From the NCBI GenBank assembly GCA_017992055.1, contig JAGOPK010000002.1, positions 186,001-250,000 on the forward strand: a stretch of 64,000 nucleotides of DNA, read 5' to 3'. Shown piece after piece: positions 26,686 to 35,464 of this stretch. The DNA is from Burkholderiaceae bacterium (GTDB lineage Bacteria; Pseudomonadota; Gammaproteobacteria; Burkholderiales; Burkholderiaceae_C). The position numbers were made by a program, and so were the translations under genes. How positions within the stretch are numbered: the first letter of the stretch is position 1; the number at the start of each line of letters is the position of its first letter. The notes under the pieces were generated by a model that ran no database searches, was not told where the DNA came from, and saw nothing but the letters and a program-made list of their open reading frames with translations.

Positions 26686-27477
26686 TCAATGACCGGCCGC
26701 CTGGGCCTCGGCCAGCACCGAGCCCAGATAGGCCTCCTGCACGCGCTGGTTGGCACGCACCGCATCGGGCGTGTCGAAGGCGATGACCTCGCCATACACC
26801 AGCACCGCGATCTTGTCGGCCAGGCCGAACACCACGCCCATGTCGTGCTCGACGGTGAGCAGGGTCTTGCCCTCGGTGACCTCGCGGATCAGCTGGATGA
26901 AGCGCGTGGTCTCGCTCTTGCTCATGCCGGCGGTAGGCTCGTCCAGCAGCACCACGTCGGAGCCGCCGGCGATGGTGATGCCGATCTCGAGTGCGCGCTG
27001 CTCGGCATAGGTCAGGTTCATCGCCAGCTGGTCGCGGCGGCGGTCCAGCTTGATCATCTCCAGCACCTCCTCGGTGCGGTCATTGGCATCGCGCAGGTCG
27101 GCCAGGAACTTCCAGAACGCATAGCGGTAGCCCATGCTCCACAGCACGGCGCAGCGGATGTTCTCGAACACCGACAGCCGCGTGAACAGGTTGCTGACCT
27201 GGAAGCTGCGCGCCAGGCCGCGGCGGCTGATCTGGTAGGGCGTGAGCCCGTCGATGCGCTGGCCGTGCAGGCGGATCTCGCCGCTGCTGGGCCCGAAGCG
27301 GCCGCTGATCAGGTTGAACAGCGTGCTCTTGCCGGCGCCGTTGGGGCCGATGATGGCCACGCGCTCGCCGGGCCGCACCTGCAGCTGGGCGCCGCGGATG
27401 ATCTCGGTCTTGCCGAAGCGCTTGGTGACGTCGATCAGCTCGATGGCAAACTCAGACCGACTGTTGGGCGTGCTCAT
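26686..27477 (-). CDS. livG: Branched-chain amino acid-type ABC transporter ATPase LivG
   Basis: A 263-residue ATPase paired with LivF. Walker A is normal (IIGPNGAGKSTLFNLI). The LivG-specific insertion is RRGLARSFQVSNLFTRLSVFENIRCAV. The signature loop is degenerate (MNLTYAEQRALEIGITIAGG) and Walker B is VVLLDEPTAGMS, then H-loop LTVEHDMGVVF. The start overlaps the livM stop by four bases. With livF carrying an altered Walker A, this subunit probably supplies the fully canonical ATP site. Confidence 0.94.
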   Translation of the reverse strand: MSTPNSRSEFAIELIDVTKRFGKTEIIRGAQLQVRPGERVAIIGPNGAGKSTLFNLISGRFGPSSGEIRLHGQRIDGLTPYQISRRGLARSFQVSNLFTRLSVFENIRCAVLWSMGYRYAFWKFLADLRDANDRTEEVLEMIKLDRRRDQLAMNLTYAEQRALEIGITIAGGSDVVLLDEPTAGMSKSETTRFIQLIREVTEGKTLLTVEHDMGVVFGLADKIAVLVYGEVIAFDTPDAVRANQRVQEAYLGSVLAEAQAAGH

Positions 27478-28784
27478 GCCACGGCCTCCCGACGCTTGAT
27501 CTCTTTTTCGATGTCTTCCTGGATCTGGCCCCACTGGCGCACAAAGCTGCGCCGCGCCAGCTCGAACATGGCCACGCCGGTGCCCAGCACAAACAGCGCA
27601 CCGACCCAGCTGTCCAGGCCCTTGGCATCCAGCGTCGCGCCCATGAAGCCCAGCGTGGAGCCCAGCGCGGCATTCAGCTGCAGGTGGTAGACCATCTCGA
27701 TCACCGCCGCCAGGCCCACCAGGGCCACCACGGCCGTGCCGCCGAGCGCCAGGTAGGCGGTCCACAGCTGGCGCAGCTTGCCGAAGGCGGCCAGGCGCAG
27801 GTTCATCATGATCAGGCTGGCGATGCCGCCCGGCGCATACATCACCATCAGCAGGAACACCAGGCCCAGGTACAGCAGCCAGGCCTTGGTCAGCTCGGAC
27901 AGCAGCACCAGGGCGATGACCATCAGCACCGCGCCCAGGATGGGGCCGAAGAAGAAGGTGGCGCCGCCCAGGAACACGAACAGCAGGTAGGCGCCCGAGC
28001 GCGCTGCGCCCACCACCTCGGCGGTGACGATCTCGAAGTTCAGCGCGCCCAGGCCGCCGGCGATGCCCGAGAAGAAGCCCGAGATCATGAAGGCCAGGAA
28101 GCGCACCATCTGCGTGTCATAGCCGATGAACTCCACCCGCTCGGGGTTGTCGCGCACGGCATTGAGCATGCGGCCCAGCGGTGTGCGCGTCAGCGCGAAC
28201 ATGGCCGCGGTGCTGACAAAGCAGTACAGCGCGATCAGGTAGTAGACCTGGATCTGCGGCCCGAAGCTGATGCCCAGGAAGGGCTCGCCGACCACGCGGT
28301 TGCCGGACACGCCGCCCTCGCCGCCGAAGAACTCGGGGATCATCAGCGACATCGACCACACCAGTTCGCCCACGCCCATGGTGATCATGGCGAAGGTGGT
28401 GCCGCTCTTCTTGGTCGTCACCCAGCCCAGCAGGGCCGCGAAGAACAGGCCCGACACGCCGCCCACCAGCGGGATCAGGCTGACCGGGATGGACAGCTTG
28501 CCGGCCGTCACCAGGTTCAGCGTGTGGATGGCCAGGAACGAGCCCAGGCCGCTGTAGACCGCATGGCCAAAGCTGAGCATGCCGCCCTGGCCCAGCAGCA
28601 TGTTGTAGGCCAGGCAGGCGATGATGGCGATGCCGATCTGGCTGAGCATGGTCTGGGCGAAGCTGCTGGTCCACAGCAGCGGCGCCACCGCCAGCGCCAG
28701 CGCGAAGCCGCCCCAGATCAGCCAGCGGCCGACGTTGTAGGGCCGGAAGTGGTAGTGCGGCCGGTTCTCGTGGATGTGTGACAT
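27474..28784 (-). CDS. livM: Branched-chain amino acid-type ABC transporter permease LivM
   Basis: A 436-residue inner-membrane permease with about ten hydrophobic segments. The conserved LivM segment LSQIGIAIIACLAYNMLLGQGGMLSFGHAVYSGLGSF lies in the first third, followed by the cytoplasmic EAA-like region AVRDNPERVEFIGYDTQMVRFLAFMISGFFSGIAGGL. About 100 C-terminal residues extend past the usual end, with two additional hydrophobic stretches and a charged tail (QEDIEKEIKRREAVA). It is encoded 15 bases after livH. Confidence 0.93.
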   Translation of the reverse strand: MSHIHENRPHYHFRPYNVGRWLIWGGFALALAVAPLLWTSSFAQTMLSQIGIAIIACLAYNMLLGQGGMLSFGHAVYSGLGSFLAIHTLNLVTAGKLSIPVSLIPLVGGVSGLFFAALLGWVTTKKSGTTFAMITMGVGELVWSMSLMIPEFFGGEGGVSGNRVVGEPFLGISFGPQIQVYYLIALYCFVSTAAMFALTRTPLGRMLNAVRDNPERVEFIGYDTQMVRFLAFMISGFFSGIAGGLGALNFEIVTAEVVGAARSGAYLLFVFLGGATFFFGPILGAVLMVIALVLLSELTKAWLLYLGLVFLLMVMYAPGGIASLIMMNLRLAAFGKLRQLWTAYLALGGTAVVALVGLAAVIEMVYHLQLNAALGSTLGFMGATLDAKGLDSWVGALFVLGTGVAMFELARRSFVRQWGQIQEDIEKEIKRREAVA

Positions 28785-28799
28785 CGGTGGTTCGTCCCT

Positions 28800-29822
28800 T
28801 CAGCCTTCGCGGGTGCCCAGCAGGCCCTTGGGACGGAAGATCAGGATCAGCACCAGCAGCAGATAGGGCAGGATGGGTGCCGCCTGGGCCAGCGTGATGC
28901 GCAGCAGCGGCCAGCCCGGCGTGGCCTGGCCCACGGTGCCGCTGCCGACGATGCGGTTGATGGCATCGGCCAGCGAGGCGTCCACCGTCAGCGGCAGGGT
29001 CTGCAGCAGGCCGATCAGCAGCGAGGCCACGAAGGCCCCGGCCAGCGAGCCCATGCCACCCACCACCACCACCACGAAGATGATCGAGCCCACCACCGCG
29101 GCCATCGCCGGCTCGGTGACGAAGGTGATGCCGCCGATGACGCCGGCCAGGCCGGCCAGCGCGCAGCCGCTGCCGAACACCAGCATGAACACCCGCGGCA
29201 CGTTGTGGCCCAGGGCCTCCACCGCCTCGGGATGGGTCAGCGCGGCCTGGATCACCAGGCCGATGCGGGTGCGCGTCAGCAGCAGCCACAGCGCCACCAG
29301 CATCAGCAGGGCCACGCCCATCATGAAGGCCCGCGTCATCGGGAAGCGCGAGCACTGCGCCGCCTGGCACAGCGCCTCGGGCGCGGCACCGAGCGCCAGC
29401 GACAGGCCGTCGGTGGGCGACTGCACGATGGTGAAGGCCGGCCCCTGCAGCAGCGCCGGCGGATTGAAGGCCAGCGGCGTGCGGCCCCAGATCAGCTGCA
29501 CCAGTTCCAGGATCACATAGCTCAGGCCGAAGGTGATCAGCAGCTCGGGCACATGGCCGTACTTGTGCACCCGGCGCAGCGCCGTGCTCTCGAACACCGC
29601 GCCGCCCAGGCCCACCAGCAGCGGCGCCAGCAGCAGCGCCGGCCAGAAGCCGACCAGGCCGGTGAGCGTGTAGGCGAAATAGGCGCCCACCATGTAGAAG
29701 CTGGCATGGGCGAAGTTCAGCACGCCCATCATGCTGAGGATCAGCGTCAGGCCCGAGCTGAGCATGAACAGCAGCAGCCCGGAGCTGAGGCCGTTCAGGG
29801 TGTTGATGAGGATCTGGTCCAC
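28800..29822 (-). CDS. livH: Branched-chain amino acid-type ABC transporter permease LivH
   Basis: A 340-residue permease, longer than the usual 290-310. It has the LivH start MDQILINTLNGLSSGLLLFMLSSGLTLI, then MGVLNFAHASFYMVGAYFAY. The conserved loop is AALTHPEAVEALGHNVPRVFMLVFGSG. Extra residues include ALGAAPEALCQAAQCSRFPMTRAF, a periplasmic or cytoplasmic insertion with two cysteines that I do not see in the standard family. It forms the membrane pore with LivM. The gap to livK holds a strong terminator, so part of its transcription may come from read-through. Confidence 0.93.
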   Translation of the reverse strand: MDQILINTLNGLSSGLLLFMLSSGLTLILSMMGVLNFAHASFYMVGAYFAYTLTGLVGFWPALLLAPLLVGLGGAVFESTALRRVHKYGHVPELLITFGLSYVILELVQLIWGRTPLAFNPPALLQGPAFTIVQSPTDGLSLALGAAPEALCQAAQCSRFPMTRAFMMGVALLMLVALWLLLTRTRIGLVIQAALTHPEAVEALGHNVPRVFMLVFGSGCALAGLAGVIGGITFVTEPAMAAVVGSIIFVVVVVGGMGSLAGAFVASLLIGLLQTLPLTVDASLADAINRIVGSGTVGQATPGWPLLRITLAQAAPILPYLLLVLILIFRPKGLLGTREG

Positions 29823-29857
29823 GGCGGGGGGATCGCGGCGGCGATCGGGGGTGGAGC

Positions 29858-29893
29858 AAAAAAACGGCCCGGCGGAGGCAGCTCCGTCGGGCC
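29858..29893 (-). terminator. Intercistronic terminator/attenuator between livK and livH
   Basis: On the minus strand GGCCCGACGGAG-CTGC-CTCCGCCGGGCC pairs except for one A-C mismatch and is followed by GTTTTTTTGC. It begins 26 bases past the livK stop. A second small hairpin, GATCGC-GGCG-GCGATC, sits at 29831-29846. Together they would favour abundant binding protein over permease transcript. Confidence 0.9.
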
Positions 29894-29918
29894 GGCGACT
29901 GGCCTAGCCCCGCAGCGC

Positions 29919-31157
29919 TCAGGGGCGCTTCATCTGGCAGCTGGTCGGGGTGGACGCGACATAGGCGTCGTAGGCCTTGACCGGCTGGAAGTTGTAGCCG
30001 GTGTTCTCCACGCTGTAGGGGTTCTTGGCGTCGGCCTTCTTCCACACCGTGACGAACAGGCCCTGCTGCAGCTGGTGGTCGGTCTTGCGCATCTCGACCT
30101 CGCCGTTGAAGCTCTTGAACTTCAGCCCCTCCAGCACCTTGGCCACCTTGGCCGGCTCGGTGCTCTTGGCCTGCACGAAGGCCGTGCTGAGCATCGAGAA
30201 CGCATGCGTCACCGCATGGGTGTAGTAGTCGTCGTTGAACTTGGCCTTGAACTCGTTGGCCACCTTGCCCAGCTCGCCGGGCATGTTGCTGTGCGAGTAC
30301 GCCACCGCATACACGCGGCCGGCGGCGGCCGGGCCCAGGGCCGTGGGCGTGCCGGTGACGCCGGCGTAGTAGGTCAGGAACTTGACGTTCAGGCCGGCAT
30401 CGTTGGCGGCCTTGATCAGCAGCGTCAGGTCCGAGCCCCAGTTGCCGGTGAGCACGGTGTCGGCGCCGGCGGCCTTGATCTTGGCGATGTAGGGCGCGAA
30501 GTCGCGCACCTGGGCCAGCGGGTGCAGGTCGTCGCCGACGATCTGTATGTCGGGACGCTTGCGCGCCAGGGTCTCCTTGGCGTACTTGCTGACCTGGTGG
30601 CCGTGGGCGTAGTTCTGGTTGATCAGGTACACCTTCTTGATGTCCTTCTCGTCCTTGACCCAGGCCGTCAGCGCCTCCATCTTCATCGAGGTGTCGGCGT
30701 CCAGGCGGAAGTGCCAGTAGTCGCACTTGCTGTTGGTCAGGTCGGGGTCGACGGCTGCGTAGTTGAGGTACAGCAGTTCCTTGCCCGGATTGCGCGCGTT
30801 GTGCTTGCTGATGGCGTCCATGATGGCCAGGGCCGCGCCCGAGCCATTGCCCTGCACCACATAGCGCACGCCCTGATCGATCAGGCTCTTCACCGCATTG
30901 ATGCTTTCCTGCGGGCTGAGCTTGTTGTCGATGGGCACCATCTCGAACTTGACGCCGGCGGCATTGCTCTTGTTGAAGTGCTCGGCCATGAACTGGAAGC
31001 TCTTGATCTGGTTCGTGCCCACCGGAGCCATCAGGCCCGATAGCGGGTCGACCCAGCCGATCTTCACGGTCTCGCCCTTCTGGGCATGGGCGGCAAACGC
31101 GCCCAGCGCCAGCGCGGTGGTGGCGGACAGGCTGATGAGGGTCTTGGCAAAGGTCAT
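29919..31157 (-). CDS. livK: ABC transporter periplasmic substrate-binding protein (LivK type)
   Basis: A 412-residue type I periplasmic binding protein. The signal peptide is MTFAKTLISLSATTALALGAFAAHAQ, with cleavage near residue 25. The mature part opens GETVKIGWVDPLSGLMAPVG, then KFEMVPIDNKLSPQESINAVKSLIDQGVRYVVQG and AAVDPDLTNSKCDYWHFRLDAD, typical of the larger LivK-like proteins that bind branched or aromatic acids as well as amino acids. The ligand is unknown. Of two nearby ATGs I chose 31157, because GGAG lies six bases upstream; the one at 31169 has none. A strong terminator follows the gene. Confidence 0.92.
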   Translation of the reverse strand: MTFAKTLISLSATTALALGAFAAHAQKGETVKIGWVDPLSGLMAPVGTNQIKSFQFMAEHFNKSNAAGVKFEMVPIDNKLSPQESINAVKSLIDQGVRYVVQGNGSGAALAIMDAISKHNARNPGKELLYLNYAAVDPDLTNSKCDYWHFRLDADTSMKMEALTAWVKDEKDIKKVYLINQNYAHGHQVSKYAKETLARKRPDIQIVGDDLHPLAQVRDFAPYIAKIKAAGADTVLTGNWGSDLTLLIKAANDAGLNVKFLTYYAGVTGTPTALGPAAAGRVYAVAYSHSNMPGELGKVANEFKAKFNDDYYTHAVTHAFSMLSTAFVQAKSTEPAKVAKVLEGLKFKSFNGEVEMRKTDHQLQQGLFVTVWKKADAKNPYSVENTGYNFQPVKAYDAYVASTPTSCQMKRP

Positions 31158-31303
31158 CCGGGTCTCCATGCAGGGTGTGTTTGTTGCGGTGCAACCGGCC
31201 GCCGAGAAGTTAACGGATGGCCCCCTGCACGCGCCTCCGGGACTACCCCCAAAGCCTGTCGCAACCGGGACAAAAACATACCCGAAACACGAAAAATATT
31301 CCG
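31158..31303. other. livK upstream region
   Basis: Between the livK start and the terminator of the acyl-CoA synthetase gene lie about 145 bases with no gene. The part next to the terminator (31265-31310) is AT-rich for this genome. A promoter for livK should lie here, but no pair of hexamers stands out; GTTAACTT on the minus strand (about 31207-31214) is the best -10-like candidate. Confidence 0.3.
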
Positions 31304-31338
31304 AAAAGCAGAAGGCTACCCGCGAAGGGTGGCCTTCT
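31304..31338 (-). terminator. Rho-independent terminator after the acyl-CoA synthetase gene
   Basis: On the minus strand AGAAGGCCACCC-TTCGC-GGGTAGCCTTCT forms a 12-bp stem with one wobble pair, followed by GCTTTTCGG. It starts 22 bases past the stop, separating this gene from livK. Confidence 0.82.
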
Positions 31339-31360
31339 CAGTCGTCGTACAACCTTTCCG

Positions 31361-33010
31361 TCAGGCGGTCGGCAGGCTGTGAGTCTTGAACTGCTCCCGC
31401 AGTTTCAGCTTCTGGATCTTGCCGGTGGCGGTGTGCGGGATCTCGTCGACGAAGACCACGTCATCGGGGATCTGCCACTTGGCGATGCGGCCGTCGTAGA
31501 AGGCCAGCAGTTCCTCGCGCGTCAGGCTGGCGCCGGGTTTCCTGACCACCACCAGCAGCGGCCGCTCGTCCCACTTGGGATGGCGCGCGGCAATCGCCGC
31601 GGCCTCGTGCACCGCCGGATGGGCCATGGCGATGTTCTCCAGGTCGATGGAGCTGATCCATTCGCCGCCGGACTTGATCACGTCCTTGCTGCGGTCGGTG
31701 ATCTGCATGAAGCCGTCGGCGTCGATGGTGGCCACGTCGCCGGTGGGGAACCAGCCGCCCTCGCCGTCCACCGCCAGCAGCGGCGACTCGGGCTTGCCGA
31801 AGTACTGCTGGATGACCCAGGGCCCGCGCACCACCAGGTTGCCCGAGGCCACGCCGTCCCAGGGCAGGCTGGCGCCGTCGTCGTCGATGATGGCCATGTC
31901 GATGCCGTAGATCACCCGGCCCTGCTTCTCCAGCAGGCGCTGCTTGACATCGGCCGGCGCATCGCGGTGCTTGGCCTTGAGCTTGGACAGCGTGCCCAGC
32001 GGCGACAGCTCGGTCATGCCCCAGGCGTGGATGACCTCGACGCCGTACTGCTCCTGGAAGGCCTTCATCATCGCCGGCGGGCAGGCCGAGCCGCCGATCA
32101 CCGTGCGCGTGAAGCTGCTGAACTTCAGGCCGTTGTTCTGCACATGGGTCAGCAGGCCCAGCCAGACCGTGGGCACGCCGGCCGAGAACGTGACCTGCTC
32201 GCTCTCGAACAGCTCGTACAGGCTCTTGCCGTCCAGGTGCGGCCCCGGGAACACCAGCTTGCAGCCGGTCAGAGCGGCCGAGTACGGGATGCCCCAGGCA
32301 TTGACGTGGAACATCGGCACCACCGGCAACACCGCGTCGGCCGAGGTGATGCCCATGGCATCGGGCAGGGCCGCGCCATAGGCATGCAGCACACTGGAGC
32401 GGTGGCTGTAGACCGCGCCCTTGGGGTTGCCGGTGGTGCCCGAGGTGTAGCAGATGCTCGACGCGGTGTTCTCGTCGAAGTCGGGCCAGCTGTAGGCGCC
32501 GTCCTCGGCCTCGACCAGTTCTTCGTAGCACAGCAGGTTCGGGATCGCCGTGCTGGCCGGCATGTGGGCGCGATCGGTCATCAGCACGAAGTGCTGCACC
32601 GTCGTCAGCAGGCCGGCGATCTTCTCGATCAGCGGCAGGAAGGTCAGGTCGAAGCACAGCACGCGGTCGGCCGCGTCGTTGGCGATCCAGACGATCTGCT
32701 CGGGAAACAGCCGCGGGTTGATGGTGTGGCAGACCAGCTGCGAGCCCGAGCTGCCGTAGTAGATCTCCAGGTGGCGGTAGCCGTTCCAGGCCAGCGTGCC
32801 GACGCGGTCGCCGGCCTCGCAGCCCAGGCGCGCAAAGGCCTGGGCCAGGCGGCGCGAGCGCTGCTCCACCTCGGCCCAGTGGGTGCGGTGCAGGTCGCCC
32901 TCCACGCGCTTGGAGACGATCTCGGTGTCGCCGGCATGCCGCGCGGCATGGCGGATCAGCGACGAAATCATCAGCGGCATCTGCATCATCTGGCCCATCA
33001 AGGCAGGCAT
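31361..33010 (-). CDS. Long/medium-chain fatty acyl-CoA synthetase (AMP-forming)
   Basis: A 549-residue member of the acyl-adenylate family, which activates a carboxylic acid with ATP and then CoA. The P-loop-like [18 protein letters not shown], the WGMTELSP motif, [35 protein letters not shown] (A8 hinge) and the catalytic lysine in [13 protein letters not shown] are all present. The type is that of medium/long-chain fatty acid-CoA ligases (AlkK-like). A GAGGAG lies seven bases before ATG 33010. It stands first in the 20-kb minus-strand catabolic block but has its own terminator. Chain length is not predictable. Confidence 0.92.
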   Translation of the reverse strand: MPALMGQMMQMPLMISSLIRHAARHAGDTEIVSKRVEGDLHRTHWAEVEQRSRRLAQAFARLGCEAGDRVGTLAWNGYRHLEIYYGSSGSQLVCHTINPRLFPEQIVWIANDAADRVLCFDLTFLPLIEKIAGLLTTVQHFVLMTDRAHMPASTAIPNLLCYEELVEAEDGAYSWPDFDENTASSICYTSGTTGNPKGAVYSHRSSVLHAYGAALPDAMGITSADAVLPVVPMFHVNAWGIPYSAALTGCKLVFPGPHLDGKSLYELFESEQVTFSAGVPTVWLGLLTHVQNNGLKFSSFTRTVIGGSACPPAMMKAFQEQYGVEVIHAWGMTELSPLGTLSKLKAKHRDAPADVKQRLLEKQGRVIYGIDMAIIDDDGASLPWDGVASGNLVVRGPWVIQQYFGKPESPLLAVDGEGGWFPTGDVATIDADGFMQITDRSKDVIKSGGEWISSIDLENIAMAHPAVHEAAAIAARHPKWDERPLLVVVRKPGASLTREELLAFYDGRIAKWQIPDDVVFVDEIPHTATGKIQKLKLREQFKTHSLPTA

Positions 33011-33150
33011 GGTCGAACTCCTCGTCAAGTGTGGGTGGCTGCCGGGCCCGGCAACGGGCGCGCATCCTGTCGCGACCGGGCCAAGCCCCTTGTCGCACCG
33101 GTGACAGTGTCGCTGACTACACTGCCCGTTCTCGATCCCGATCAAGCGCC

Positions 33151-33597
33151 ATGAGCAAGAGCCCGCCCCGCCCAGCCGAGCCCCATCCGCACGACGACGA
33201 GCGCTATCCACTGCGCAAGAGCGACGCTGAGTGGCGCGCCCAGCTCGACCCGGTGCAGTACCAGGTGGCCCGCCAGGCCGCCACCGAGCGCGCCTTCACC
33301 GGCCGGTACTGGGACCACTGGCAGGACGGCATCTACCGCTGCATCGGCTGCCAGACGCCGCTGTTCCGCTCGAACGAGAAGTTCGACGCCGGCTGCGGCT
33401 GGCCCAGCTGGTGGCAGGAGATCGAGCCCGGCCGCATCGAGCGCCTGGTCGACGCCAGCCACGGCATGCTGCGCGTGGAAGTGCGCTGCGCCCATTGCGG
33501 CTCGCACCTGGGCCATGTGTTCGAGGACGGCCCGGCGCCCACCGGCGAGCGCTACTGCATCAACTCGGCAGCGATTGATTTCACGCCCGGCGACTGA
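33151..33597 (+). CDS. msrB: Peptide-methionine (R)-S-oxide reductase MsrB
   Basis: A 148-residue enzyme that reduces methionine-R-sulfoxide in oxidised proteins using thioredoxin. The zinc site is formed by C64/C67 (YRCIGC) and C113/C116 (RCAHCG). The catalytic cysteine is C136 in [11 protein letters not shown]. The conserved GCGWPSWW and [12 protein letters not shown] motifs are intact. The first 30 residues are a charged, proline-rich tail. No signal peptide, so cytoplasmic. Start ATG 33151 lies 27 bases after a TACACT -10-like box at 33118. It is divergent from the acyl-CoA synthetase gene and first of four co-directional genes. Confidence 0.95.
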   Translation: MSKSPPRPAEPHPHDDERYPLRKSDAEWRAQLDPVQYQVARQAATERAFTGRYWDHWQDGIYRCIGCQTPLFRSNEKFDAGCGWPSWWQEIEPGRIERLVDASHGMLRVEVRCAHCGSHLGHVFEDGPAPTGERYCINSAAIDFTPGD

Positions 33598-33651
33598 ACT
33601 GCCGCGGCCGCGGCCGATCCACCGCAGGCCCCCGATACACTGCCCGCCGCC

Positions 33652-34302
33652 ATGAAGCTGCTGCTCGACTTTCTGCCCATCCTGCTGTTCTTCGCCACCT
33701 TCAAGTACGCGGAGGGGCACAAGGACCTGGCCGCCAACTTCGCCACCGAGCACCTGGGCTGGATGGTTGCCGGCGGCACGGTGGGCCCCGCCGAGGCGCC
33801 GGTGATGCTGGCCACGGTGGTGGTGATCCTGGCGTCGCTGGTGCAGGTGATCGTGCTCAAGGCCCGCGGCCGCAAGATCGACCTGATGCTGTGGATCAGC
33901 CTGGCCCTGGTGGTGGTGCTGGGCGGCCTGACGGTGTGGCTGAAGAGCGAGACCTTCATCAAGTGGAAGCCCACCGGCCTGTACTGGGCCATGGCCGCGT
34001 CGTTCCTGGTCAGCCAGTGGATCTTCGGCCGCAACCTGCTGAAGCTGATGCTGGGCGAGCAGCTGCAGCTGCCCGACGGCGTGTGGTCGCGCCTGGCCTG
34101 GGCCTGGGTGGCCTTCTTCGCCGCCATGGGCGTGCTCAACCTGTGGGTGGCCTACCACTTCAGCACCGACGCCTGGGTCAACTTCAAGCTGTTCGGCGGC
34201 ATCGGCCTGATGCTGCTGTTCACGCTGGCCCAGGGCCTGTACATCGGCCGCCACCTGCCCGACGAGGCGGTCCAGCCGGCCGCCGGCAAGGAGCCGTCGT
34301 GA
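33652..34302 (+). CDS. yciB: Inner membrane-spanning protein YciB (septation protein A family)
   Basis: A 216-residue membrane protein with about six hydrophobic segments. The family signature is clear: MKLLLDFLPILLFFATFKYAEG, then MLATVVVILASLVQ, GGLTVWLKSETFIKWKPTGLYW, and FFAAMGVLNLWVAYHFSTDAWVNFKLFGG. YciB influences envelope synthesis and septation with elongasome/divisome partners in enterobacteria; older names are IspZ and intracellular septation protein A. A TACACT box lies ten bases before the ATG, suggesting a very short leader. The stop overlaps the bolA-like GTG start. Confidence 0.95.
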   Translation: MKLLLDFLPILLFFATFKYAEGHKDLAANFATEHLGWMVAGGTVGPAEAPVMLATVVVILASLVQVIVLKARGRKIDLMLWISLALVVVLGGLTVWLKSETFIKWKPTGLYWAMAASFLVSQWIFGRNLLKLMLGEQLQLPDGVWSRLAWAWVAFFAAMGVLNLWVAYHFSTDAWVNFKLFGGIGLMLLFTLAQGLYIGRHLPDEAVQPAAGKEPS

Positions 34303-34565
34303 GCGCCGGTGTCGATGCCGCGGCCATCGAGGCCGCCCTGCGTGCGGCGATCCAGCCGATCACCACGCTGGAGGTCATCAACGAAAGCCATCTGCATGCC
34401 GGCCATGCCGGTGCCGGCGAAGGCAGCCACTGGCGGGTGCGCATCAGCAGCCCGCGCATGGCCGGGCTGACGCCCGTGGCCCGGCATCGCCTTGTGTATG
34501 ATTCGCTGGCTTCGCTGATCCCGCAGGGCATCCATGCCCTGGCCATCGAGGCACGGCCCGCCTGA
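34299..34565 (+). CDS. BolA family protein
   Basis: An 88-residue BolA-like protein: VDAAAIEAALRAAIQP, then LEVINESHLHAGHAG with the conserved histidine region, HWRVRISSPRMAGLTPVARHRLVYDSL (the helix-turn-helix-like VxxHRxVY motif) and IHALAIEAR. BolA proteins pair with monothiol glutaredoxins and bind [2Fe-2S] clusters, acting in iron homeostasis or envelope gene control. The start is GTG at 34299, overlapping the yciB stop (GTGA); this is the only start that gives the family N-terminus. Next to yciB and a PPIase gene, as in many betaproteobacteria. Confidence 0.88.
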   Translation: MSAGVDAAAIEAALRAAIQPITTLEVINESHLHAGHAGAGEGSHWRVRISSPRMAGLTPVARHRLVYDSLASLIPQGIHALAIEARPA

Positions 34566-34649
34566 TCCGGCTTGGCTGAACCCCGCCGCCGCCATGGCGC
34601 GCGACGCTCTCCCCCTCTGCACCGTGCCCTCGAAAGGCCTGTCCTCTCC

Positions 34650-35459
34650 ATGACCCGTCCGACCTTCGCCGTCCGCGTCTCCGTCGCCGCCTGCGCCACG
34701 CTGCTGCTCGCCAGCGGCGCCGCCATGGCCCAGAACATCGCCATCGTCAACGGCAAGGCCGTGCCCAAGGCACGCCTGGACACGCTGCTCGACCAGGCCA
34801 AGCGCGCCGGCCAGGAAATCTCGCCCGAGCTGCAGGCCCGCGCCAAGGACGAGGTCGTGCGCCGCGAGATCTTTGCCCAGGAGGCCGAGCGCCGCGGCGT
34901 GGTGCAGAGCGCCGAGTACAAGGCGCAGATGGAGCTGGCGCGCCAGAGCATCCTGATCCGCGAGCTGTTCGAGGACTTCAAGAAGAAGAGCCCGGTCACC
35001 GACGCCGAGGCACAGGCCGAATACGACAAGTTCAAGGCCCAGAACAGCGGCACCGAGTACCGCGCCCGCCACATCCTGGTGGAGAAGGAAGACGAGGCCA
35101 AGGACCTGATCGCCAAGATCAAGGGCGGCGCCAAGTTCGAAGACCTGGCCAAGGAAAAGAGCAAGGACCCCGGATCGGGCCAGAACGGCGGCGACCTGGA
35201 CTTTGCCAAGCCCGAGAGCTATGTGCCCGAGTTCAGCAAGGCCATGACCACGCTGAAGAAGGGCGAGATGACCGAGACGCCGGTGAAGAGCCAGTTCGGC
35301 TTCCACATCATCCGCCTCGAAGACACGCGCGAAGCCCAGTTCCCGGCCTTCGCCGACGTCAAGGGCCAGATCGTGCAGCACCTGTCGCAGCAGAAGCTGG
35401 CCAAGTTCCAGGCCGACCTGAGCAAGTCGGCCAAGACCGACTACAAGTTCGCGCAGTAA
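34650..35459 (+). CDS. Periplasmic parvulin-type peptidyl-prolyl isomerase
   Basis: A 269-residue exported protein. The signal peptide is MTRPTFAVRVSVAACATLLLASGAAMA (27 residues). A SurA/PrsA-like helical region follows (VPKARLDTLLDQAKRAG, then EVVRREIFAQEAERRG). One parvulin domain starts at EYRARHILVEKEDEAKDL and runs through SKDPGSGQNGGDLDF to SQFGFHIIRLEDTR. It should assist folding of outer-membrane or periplasmic proteins. I chose ATG 34650 for the signal peptide; an upstream in-frame ATG gives an arginine-rich lead not typical of exported proteins. Its stop lies five bases from the convergent ABC gene. Confidence 0.9.
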   Translation: MTRPTFAVRVSVAACATLLLASGAAMAQNIAIVNGKAVPKARLDTLLDQAKRAGQEISPELQARAKDEVVRREIFAQEAERRGVVQSAEYKAQMELARQSILIRELFEDFKKKSPVTDAEAQAEYDKFKAQNSGTEYRARHILVEKEDEAKDLIAKIKGGAKFEDLAKEKSKDPGSGQNGGDLDFAKPESYVPEFSKAMTTLKKGEMTETPVKSQFGFHIIRLEDTREAQFPAFADVKGQIVQHLSQQKLAKFQADLSKSAKTDYKFAQ

Positions 35460-35464
35460 GTTGC

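Noticed and set aside
33095-33123. Complete sigma-70 promoter for msrB
   Set aside because: A TACACT box is present, but the best -35-like hexamers are at wrong distances (11 or 22 bases).
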